From an uncultured bacterium (GTDB taxonomy: Bacteria > Planctomycetota > UBA1135 > GCA-002686595), in the NCBI GenBank assembly GCA_902826945.1, contig CADEGS010000038.1, positions 1 through 26,969 of the forward strand: a stretch of DNA of 26,969 nt, read 5' to 3'. The notes beneath the pieces are model-generated. The model ran no database searches. It worked only from the letters and a program-made list of their open reading frames with translations, and was not told the origin of the DNA. The translations under genes and the position numbers were made by a program. Below are positions 6,418-12,488 of the stretch, piece by piece (position 1 is the stretch's first letter; every line of letters starts with the position of its first letter).

Positions 6418-9212
6418 GCCCGCGCGCGGAGCCGCCGCGCCTGGGCCTGCTCGCCGACGGCGAGGAGCGCCCGCACCCGCTGCCCGCGGCCGGCCGGCTC
6501 GTGATCGGCAGCGACGCGCGCGCGGCGGAGCTCGTGCTCGCCGGCGCGGGCGTCGCGCCCGCGCACTGCGAGGTCGGCCGCCTGCGCGCGGGCGGCTGGG
6601 CGGTGCGCGACCTCGGCTCGCCGGCCGGCACGCTGTGCAACGGCGAGCCCGTCGGCTCGCGCCGCCTGGCGCCAGGCGACGAGCTCGCGCTCGGCGCGCG
6701 GCGGCTGGCGGTCGTCTCCCTGGCCGAGCCCGCGGGCGCGGCGGAGGGCTCCGCGCCCGCGCGCGTGCCGGCGCGCCTGGGCGGCTACCGGATCGAGCGC
6801 CCGCTCGGGCGCGGCCGCACCGGCCTCGTCGTGCTGGCCGTGCAGGAGAGCCTGCGGCGGCGCGTCGCGCTCAAGCTGCTCGACCCGCGCCTGGCCGCCG
6901 ACCGCGACTTCGTGCAGCGCTTCGAGAGCGAGGCGCACGCGGCCGCCGCGCTGAACCACCCGAACGTCGTCACCGTGCACGACTCGGGCGAGGTGGAGGG
7001 CCAGCGCTTCCTGGCCATGGAGTTCATGAGCGGCGGCAGCCTCGAGGACGAGCTCGCCCGCGAGGGGCGGCTCGCCTGGCCACGCGTGCTCGACGTGCTG
7101 CACGACGCCGGCGCGGCGCTCGCGTACGCCGAGTCGCGCGGCATCGTGCACCGCGACGTCAAGCCCTCGAACCTGATGCGCGGCGAGGGCGGCATGGTCA
7201 AGCTCGCCGACCTCGGCCTCGCCACCGCCGCGAGCGTGCCCGACCAGGACGGCCGCGTCTTCGGCACGCCGCACTTCGTCTCCCCCGAGCAGGCGCGCGG
7301 CGGAGCCGTGGACCACAGGAGCGACCTCTACTCGCTCGGCGCGACCGCCTACCGGCTCCTGACCGGCACGACGCCTTTCGAGGGCCGCACGGCGCGCGAG
7401 ATCCTGCGCGCGCAGCTCGCGCTCGACCCCGAGCCGCCGCGCGCGCGCGCCCCGGGCCTGCCGCCCGAGGTGGACGCGCTCGTCCTGCGCCTGCTCGCGA
7501 AGGATCCCGAGGGCCGCCCCGCGTCGGCGGCGGCGCTGCTGGAGGAGGTGGACCGGCTGCGCGCCGCCGCCGCCGCCGCGCGCTGGGCCGAGGCCGCGCC
7601 GGCGCGCGGCGGCCGGCACTGGGCGCTCGTGCTCGCGGCCGGCGTGCTCGGCGCGCTCGGGCTCTTCGTGCTGCTCGTGCTCGCGGCGCGGCGGCTGGCG
7701 CGCCGCTCCGACCAGCGCGCGGCCGAGGAGGCCGCGCGCGCGGAGCGAGAGCAGGCGGCGCCGTCCGCGCCGCGCGAGCGCGCCGCGCCCTTCGCGGCGC
7801 CGGACGACCCGCCCGCGCCGCCGCCGGAGGCGGACGCCGAGGAGGCGCTCGAGTCGCGCCTGGGCGCGCTCGAGCGCCGCGCCGCCGAGGCCTACGGCGC
7901 GCTCGAGGACGCCGGCCTGCCCGGCCTGCGCGCGGACGAGCTGCGCGCGCTCGCGCAGCGCTTCCCCGGCACGCCGACGGCCGCGCGCGCGGCGCGCGAG
8001 GCCGAGGCGCTGGCCGCGCGCGCGCAGGCGCTCGAGGCGCGCCTCGACGAGGCCGCGCTGGCGCTGCGCGCCGCGGCCGCCTGGCCGCCGGCGCAGGGCG
8101 ACGAGCGCGCGCTGCACGAGCGCCTCGAGGCGCTGCGCGCCTGGCGCCCGCCCGACGAGATCGCGCGCCACCCGGGCTTCGACGAGGCGCGCGACGCGCT
8201 CGCCCTCGAGATCGCGGCCACCGCCCTGGCCGACGCGCGCGCCGCGCGGGCGCGCGCGGACGAGCTCGCGCAGGAGGGCCGCTTCCACGAGCTGGCGGCC
8301 CTGCTCGCGGCGCTCGAGCGCCGCGTCCGGCCGCCGGCCTTCGCGCCCGGCGAGCCCGTGCCGCTGGCCAAGCTGCGCCTGGAGCTGGCGGCGGCGGCGG
8401 AGCGCGCGGCGGCGCTCGGCCCGGAGCGCGCGCTCTGGCTCGCGGGGGCGCGCAGCGCCGACCGCGAGCGCCTGGCCGCGGCGCTGGGGCCGGAGAGCCC
8501 CTTCCCGGCCGCGCTGCGCGCGCTCGACCTCGACGCGCTCGACGCCGCGCTCGACGACTTGCGCGCCGGGCTGCGCACGGACGAGGCGCGCGCCTTCGCC
8601 GACGCGCTGGCGAGCGACGTGCGCGCTGCGCGGGCCGCGCTCGCGGCGCTGGTCGCCGCCTTCGACGACCCCGGCTGGCGCCGGCGCGCGATCGTGGACG
8701 CGCAGGCCGGACGCGGCCTGGCGACCGTGCGCGCGGCGAGCCCGGACGGGCTCGTGCTCGAGGAGGGCGGCGCGCCGATCTCCTGGTCGCGCTTCGCCGT
8801 CCACGCGGACTGGATGCGCCAGCTCTTCCACGAGCGCCTGGCCGCGCCCTGGTCGCCCGACACGCGCCGCGAGGTCGCGGCGCTCCTGCGCCTGTGCGCC
8901 TGCGCCGAGGCCGCCGAGGCCGCGCGCGCCGCGCTGGCGGCCGACGCGCCGGCCGACGCGGCGCTGCTCGAGCCCTTCGCGGCCTGCGAGGCCTGGCGCG
9001 CCGCCGAGCTCCCCGGGGCGGACGAGCGCCTCGAGCGCGAGCGCGAGGCCGCGCGCCTGTTCGTCGCGGCGACGGCCGCGGCGGGACAGGGCTCGTGGTC
9101 GCTCGCGCTCGAGGCCGCGCGGGCCCTGGTCGCGCTCGTCCCGGGCTCGCTCTTCGCCGCGCTCCTCTCCGACGGCAGCGCGACGGACGGCGCCGACGGC
9201 GCGCCGCGCTGA
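6414..9212 (+). CDS. FHA domain Ser/Thr protein kinase with one membrane span and a long Ala-rich C-terminal region
   Basis: This 932-residue protein has an N-terminal FHA-like domain (about 8-105, with VIGSDARAAELVL and GTLCNGEPV), which in this family binds phosphothreonine. A complete Hanks-type kinase domain follows (about 125-382): glycine loop GRGRTG (132-137), K154 in VALK, E173, HRDVKPSN (246-253), DLG (266-268, replacing DFG) and GTPHFVSPEQ (284-293). All catalytic residues are present, so it should be active. A hydrophobic span at about 402-425 is followed by some 500 residues dominated by Ala, Arg, Glu and Leu, likely helical or coiled-coil. If the kinase is cytosolic, that part lies outside the membrane. 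Near 760-830 a less repetitive stretch (VLEEGGAPISWSRFAVHADW) may be a small folded domain I cannot name. It overlaps yggS by 4 bases and the DUF167 gene by 1. Its substrates are unknown. Confidence 0.9.
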   Translation: MSPRAEPPRLGLLADGEERPHPLPAAGRLVIGSDARAAELVLAGAGVAPAHCEVGRLRAGGWAVRDLGSPAGTLCNGEPVGSRRLAPGDELALGARRLAVVSLAEPAGAAEGSAPARVPARLGGYRIERPLGRGRTGLVVLAVQESLRRRVALKLLDPRLAADRDFVQRFESEAHAAAALNHPNVVTVHDSGEVEGQRFLAMEFMSGGSLEDELAREGRLAWPRVLDVLHDAGAALAYAESRGIVHRDVKPSNLMRGEGGMVKLADLGLATAASVPDQDGRVFGTPHFVSPEQARGGAVDHRSDLYSLGATAYRLLTGTTPFEGRTAREILRAQLALDPEPPRARAPGLPPEVDALVLRLLAKDPEGRPASAAALLEEVDRLRAAAAAARWAEAAPARGGRHWALVLAAGVLGALGLFVLLVLAARRLARRSDQRAAEEAARAEREQAAPSAPRERAAPFAAPDDPPAPPPEADAEEALESRLGALERRAAEAYGALEDAGLPGLRADELRALAQRFPGTPTAARAAREAEALAARAQALEARLDEAALALRAAAAWPPAQGDERALHERLEALRAWRPPDEIARHPGFDEARDALALEIAATALADARAARARADELAQEGRFHELAALLAALERRVRPPAFAPGEPVPLAKLRLELAAAAERAAALGPERALWLAGARSADRERLAAALGPESPFPAALRALDLDALDAALDDLRAGLRTDEARAFADALASDVRAARAALAALVAAFDDPGWRRRAIVDAQAGRGLATVRAASPDGLVLEEGGAPISWSRFAVHADWMRQLFHERLAAPWSPDTRREVAALLRLCACAEAAEAARAALAADAPADAALLEPFAACEAWRAAELPGADERLEREREAARLFVAATAAAGQGSWSLALEAARALVALVPGSLFAALLSDGSATDGADGAPR

Positions 9213-9592
9213 TGGAGCGCGCGAGCGATCCGCCCGGCGTGTCGCTCGCCTCCGCCGACGGCGGGCGGGCCTGCCTGCTCCCCGTGCGCGCGCAGCCGGG
9301 CGCGCGCCGGCGCGGCGTGCTCGGGGTCCGGGACGGCCACCTGCGCGTGGCGGTGCGCGCGCCGGCCCAGGACGGGCGCGCGAACGAGGAGCTCCTCGAG
9401 ACCCTGGCCGAGCTCCTCGGCCTGCGCGCGAACGCGCTCGAGCTCGTGCGCGGCGCCCGCGGGCGCCAGAAGCTCGTGCGCGTCCCGCTGCCCCCGCCCG
9501 AGCTCGCGCGGCGGCTGGCGGCGCTCCTCGGGCGCGCCGGAGCGGACGCGTCCCCTCCCGACGCTGGACCGCCCCGCGGCGAGGCTCCATGA
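9212..9592 (+). CDS. yggU: DUF167 (YggU) family protein
   Basis: This small gene (126 residues) is hidden inside a longer, meaningless frame. ATG 9212 shares a base with the kinase stop (TGATG). The middle of the protein shows the DUF167 pattern: PVRAQPGARRRGVLGVRDGHLRVAVRAPAQDGRANEEL, cut here for description, then an LAELLG helix and GARGRQKLVRV. That is the typical concave sheet followed by a conserved G-x-x-x-R-x-K stretch. The family's biochemical role is unknown. The last 25 residues, rich in Pro, Gly and Ala, look unstructured. The gene ends in a 4-base ATGA overlap with the next gene. Its placement close to yggS mirrors the E. coli yggS-yggT-yggU cluster. Confidence 0.85.
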   Translation: MERASDPPGVSLASADGGRACLLPVRAQPGARRRGVLGVRDGHLRVAVRAPAQDGRANEELLETLAELLGLRANALELVRGARGRQKLVRVPLPPPELARRLAALLGRAGADASPPDAGPPRGEAP

Positions 9593-10467
9593 TCCCGCCC
9601 GTGCCGAGCGCGCTCACCCTGGACGAGACCGTCGCGCGCGCCGGGGCCGCGCTCGAGCAGCGCGGCGTCCCGGCGCCCGACGCGCTCTTCCTGATGGCGA
9701 CCGGCGTCGGCGAGCTGGCCGACGCGCTGCGCGGCGCGAGCGAGCTCGTGCTGGGCGAGCTCTCCGACTGCCCCGAGCCCTGGGCGCCGCGCGTGCTGCA
9801 CGCCGGGCGCCTCGAGGGCGCGCGCGTCTGGCTGCTCGAGGACGCCGCGGGCGACCCGCTCGACGAGCCCGAGCGCGCGCCCTGGGTGCCGGCCTTCCCG
9901 GTGTGGCTGGCAGCGGCGCGCGGCGCGAACGTGTGCGTGCATGCCTCGGCCGGGACCGCGCTCGCGCGCCCCGGCGAGCCCGAGCCGCAGGCCGGCGCGC
10001 TGGGCCTCGCGCGCGACCACCTGAACGCGAGCGGGCGCACGCCGCTCGTCGGGCTGGGCGCGAGCCGGCTCGGCCCGCTCTTCCCCGACCTCTCGCGCCT
10101 GCACCACGTCGGCCTGCGGCGCGCGGCGCTGGCGCACGCGGAGCGGCTGGAGATCGAGGCGCGCGAGGTCGTCGTGGCGGCGACGGCGGGGCCCGCGCTC
10201 GAGACGCCGGCCGAGCGGCGCATGCTGGCGCTGCTGGGCGCCGACGCGGCCGTGCAGTCGCTGGCCCCCGCGCTGCTCGCCGCGGGTCACGCGGGCCTGG
10301 CGGTGCTCTCGATCGTGGCGCTGGTCGATGCGCAGGGCGAGACGCTCGACGTCGCGCGCCTGCTCGAGCGCAGCCGGGCGCTCGAGCCGCTCTGCGCGCG
10401 CCTGCTCGTCGCCCTGGCGGACGACGTCGCTCGCGCGGCGCGCGACGAGCGGGGGCGGCGGACGTGA
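9589..10467 (+). CDS. Purine nucleoside phosphorylase-like protein with altered active site
   Basis: The 292 residues align by eye with trimeric purine nucleoside phosphorylases along their length. LFLMATGVGELADAL (33-47) stands for the phosphate loop, RDHLN (142-146) followed by GRTPLVG matches the RDHINLxGxNPLxG motif, and AGPALETPAERRMLALLGADA (200-220) matches GPSFETPAEIRMLRxLGADA. Several working residues are missing. The GRFHxYEG segment with its Arg/His is replaced by LLEDAAGDP (82-90). NAAGG becomes HASAG. The Met of VGMST is Gln223. The base-contacting Asn after the SxIT strand is replaced (SIVALVD, 241-247). I infer either a non-catalytic regulator or an enzyme with a changed substrate. 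Overlaps of 4 bases on both sides place it between yggU and purN, suggesting a tie to purine metabolism. Confidence 0.75.
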   Translation: MIPPVPSALTLDETVARAGAALEQRGVPAPDALFLMATGVGELADALRGASELVLGELSDCPEPWAPRVLHAGRLEGARVWLLEDAAGDPLDEPERAPWVPAFPVWLAAARGANVCVHASAGTALARPGEPEPQAGALGLARDHLNASGRTPLVGLGASRLGPLFPDLSRLHHVGLRRAALAHAERLEIEAREVVVAATAGPALETPAERRMLALLGADAAVQSLAPALLAAGHAGLAVLSIVALVDAQGETLDVARLLERSRALEPLCARLLVALADDVARAARDERGRRT

Positions 10468-11069
10468 GCGGCGCGCGGCGCATCGCGGTGTTCGCCTCGG
10501 GCGGCGGGCGCTCGCTCGAGAACCTGGCGCGCCTGGCGCGCGCGGGCGAGCTCGCGGTCGAGATCGCGCTGGTCGTCACCGATCGCGACGGGATCGGGGT
10601 CCTGGAGCGCGCGCGCCGGCTCGCGATCCCCGCGCTCGTCCTCCCCTGGCGCGAGACCGGCGGCGCGGAGCCCTTCGCGCGGCGCGCCTTCGCCGCGCTC
10701 GAGGAGCGCGGCTGCGAGCTGTGCGTGCTGGCGGGCTTCCTGCGCCTGCTCGCGGTCCCCGAGCGCTGGCGCGGCCGCGTGCTCAACATCCACCCCGCGC
10801 TCCTGCCGGCCTTCGGCGGCAAGGGCTTCTACGGCGACCGCGTGCACGCCGCGGTGCTGGCGAGCGGCGCGCGCGAGACCGGCTGCACGGTGCACCTCGC
10901 GGACGACGTCTACGACCACGGCCAGGTCGTGCTCCAGCGCCGTGTCGCGGTGCTCCCCGGCGACACGATCGAGACCCTGGCCGAGCGCGTCTTCGCCGAG
11001 GAGTGCGTCGCGCTCCCCGAGGCCATCCGCCGCACGCTCGCGGCCCTCCCGCCCGGCCCGCCGCACTAG
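10464..11069 (+). CDS. purN: Phosphoribosylglycinamide formyltransferase (GAR transformylase)
   Basis: PurN transfers the formyl group of 10-formyltetrahydrofolate to glycinamide ribonucleotide, the third step of de novo purine synthesis. The 201 residues have the phosphate-binding ASGGGRSLENL (11-21), the catalytic NIHPALLPAF (N108, H110) and the catalytic Asp in HLADDVYDHG (D151). The forms FGGKGFYG and VYDHG resemble planctomycete PurN as I remember it, which is my main taxonomic hint. The GTG start at 10464 overlaps the upstream stop by 4 bases (GTGA). No other start would fit the family N-terminus. The TAG stop is immediately followed, with no spacer, by the stop codon of mrfB on the other strand. 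Confidence 0.94.
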   Translation: MSGARRIAVFASGGGRSLENLARLARAGELAVEIALVVTDRDGIGVLERARRLAIPALVLPWRETGGAEPFARRAFAALEERGCELCVLAGFLRLLAVPERWRGRVLNIHPALLPAFGGKGFYGDRVHAAVLASGARETGCTVHLADDVYDHGQVVLQRRVAVLPGDTIETLAERVFAEECVALPEAIRRTLAALPPGPPH

Positions 11070-11086
11070 CTAGCCCTGGTGGGCCG
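11054..11086. terminator. Possible bidirectional terminator between purN and mrfB
   Basis: A 9-bp stem (11054-11062 with 11078-11086, one G-T wobble when read as plus-strand RNA) encloses a 15-base loop. The loop holds both stop codons in the palindrome CTAGCTAG. No T-run follows on either strand. The position between convergent operons suits a terminator, but GC-rich DNA forms such stems by chance. Confidence 0.4.
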
Positions 11087-12488
11087 CGCTGCGCGCCGCC
11101 ACGGCTCGCGCCAGACGCTCCGCGCGGCGCTCCAGGTCCTTCGCGAGGGTCCCGTGCACCAGGCCCAGGCGCGTCGCGCTGCGACGGGCGCGCTCGAAGG
11201 CTCGTTGCGCACCGAACGGGTCGGCGCCCGCGCGCTCGTGGTGCGCGGCGAGCGCGAGCAGCGCGCGCACCGCGCAGGCGTCCTCGACCTCGGCGGCGAG
11301 CGCTTCCAGGCGCTCGAGCGCCTCCTCGGCGCGGCCGGCCGCGAGCCACAGCTCGGCCTGCGCGCAGCGCAGCGCGCGACCGCGGCCGGAGCGCGCCTCC
11401 TCGGGCGTCGAGCGCTCGAGCGCGCGCTCGATCCAGACCAGCGCCTCGCCGCGGCGGCGCTGCGCCAGGAGCCGCCGGCCGACGGCCTCCGCGCGCGCAG
11501 CGGCCGGTCCGCCGAGCGCCCCGCCGCCCGCGCGCTGCTCGAGCAGCGCGCGCCCGAGGTGCGCGGCCAGCACGACCAGGCTCAGGACGTCGTCCTCGTT
11601 GTGGCGGAAGACGTCCTCCAGGCGGTGCGCGCGCGCGGCGAGGAAGTCGAGCCAGGCCTCCGGCGCGAAGCGGCCGGAGAGGTCGTCCGCGCGCGCGACG
11701 CCGCACAGCGCGCGCTCGAGCGTCGCCAGGCGCGCGTCCGGCAGCGCCGCGCCGTACAGGCGCCGCAGCGGGTGGTAGAGGTCGAGGTGCGCGCGCCCGG
11801 CGAACGGGGCGGCGATCCCGTGCACGCGCATCTTGTCCTCCAGCCGGTGGCGGTCGAACGACTTGCCGAAGAAGCTGACCAGCGCGCCGCCGCGCGCGAC
11901 GCGCAGGGCGACGTCCGCCAGGCAGGCGGCCTCGTCCTCGGGCCCGCGCAGGAAGGCCTGGCGCAGCACGAAGACGTCCTCCTCGAAGCTCCCGAGCGCG
12001 ACCAGGAAGGCGATCGTGCCCGCGCCGCCCGCCAGGCCGGTCGTCTCCACGTCGAGCCAGGTCGCCGCGCGCCAGTCGAGCGCGCCCAGCGCGGGGTCGC
12101 CCGCCAGCCAGGCGACGTCCGCGGCCCGCGCCGCGTCCACCTCCCCCAGCGTCCAGCCGCCGTGGCGGTGCGCGAGCGCGAAGCGCCGCTCGCGCACGAG
12201 GAACGCGCCGCGCGCGTTCGTGCGCAGGGCGAGCTCCGCGGGCGCTCCGAGGCGGCGCGCCCCTCCGCGCGGCGCATCGGCGGGCCCGTCGCTCGCGCCG
12301 CGCACGAGCGCCCGCTCGCGGCGCGCGAGCCGCGCGCGCACGGCGGCCGGCAGGCCGGGCGCGGGAGCCGGCGGCTCCATCCGCTCCCCTGCCTCGCGCC
12401 CCCGCGCGTCCTGCGGCGGCTCGTCCGCGCGCGGGACCTCGCGGCGCAGGCGGCGCAGGCGCCCGAAGAGCTCGCGCTCGTCGGTCAC
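11070..12488 (-). CDS. mrfB: YprB/MrfB-type RNase H-like exonuclease with helical C-terminal repeats
   Basis: In Bacillus subtilis the YprB homologue MrfB is a metal-dependent exonuclease that works with helicase MrfA to remove mitomycin C adducts independently of UvrABC. This 472-residue protein has the YprB fold signatures: WLDVETTGLAGGAGT with D146 and E148, LVSFFGKSFD with D212, LDLYHPLRRLY, and HNEDDVLSL with D300. These complete a DEDD-type active site. Residues about 330-465 form paired helices of tetratricopeptide-like character (RRGEALVWIERAL, LWLAAGRAEEALERL). The first 90 residues are basic and poorly ordered. The GTG start at 12488 overlaps the helicase stop by 4 bases, so the two are coupled. 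The gene ends directly against purN. The repair role is inferred from homology. Confidence 0.88.
   Translation of the reverse strand: MTDERELFGRLRRLRREVPRADEPPQDARGREAGERMEPPAPAPGLPAAVRARLARRERALVRGASDGPADAPRGGARRLGAPAELALRTNARGAFLVRERRFALAHRHGGWTLGEVDAARAADVAWLAGDPALGALDWRAATWLDVETTGLAGGAGTIAFLVALGSFEEDVFVLRQAFLRGPEDEAACLADVALRVARGGALVSFFGKSFDRHRLEDKMRVHGIAAPFAGRAHLDLYHPLRRLYGAALPDARLATLERALCGVARADDLSGRFAPEAWLDFLAARAHRLEDVFRHNEDDVLSLVVLAAHLGRALLEQRAGGGALGGPAAARAEAVGRRLLAQRRRGEALVWIERALERSTPEEARSGRGRALRCAQAELWLAAGRAEEALERLEALAAEVEDACAVRALLALAAHHERAGADPFGAQRAFERARRSATRLGLVHGTLAKDLERRAERLARAVAARSAAHQG

Noticed and set aside
5460..10223. A 1587-codon minus-strand open frame opposite tilS, yggS, the kinase and the PNP-like gene
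   Set aside because: The composition is Arg/Ala/Ser-rich with no recognisable motif, while the plus strand carries clear families throughout.
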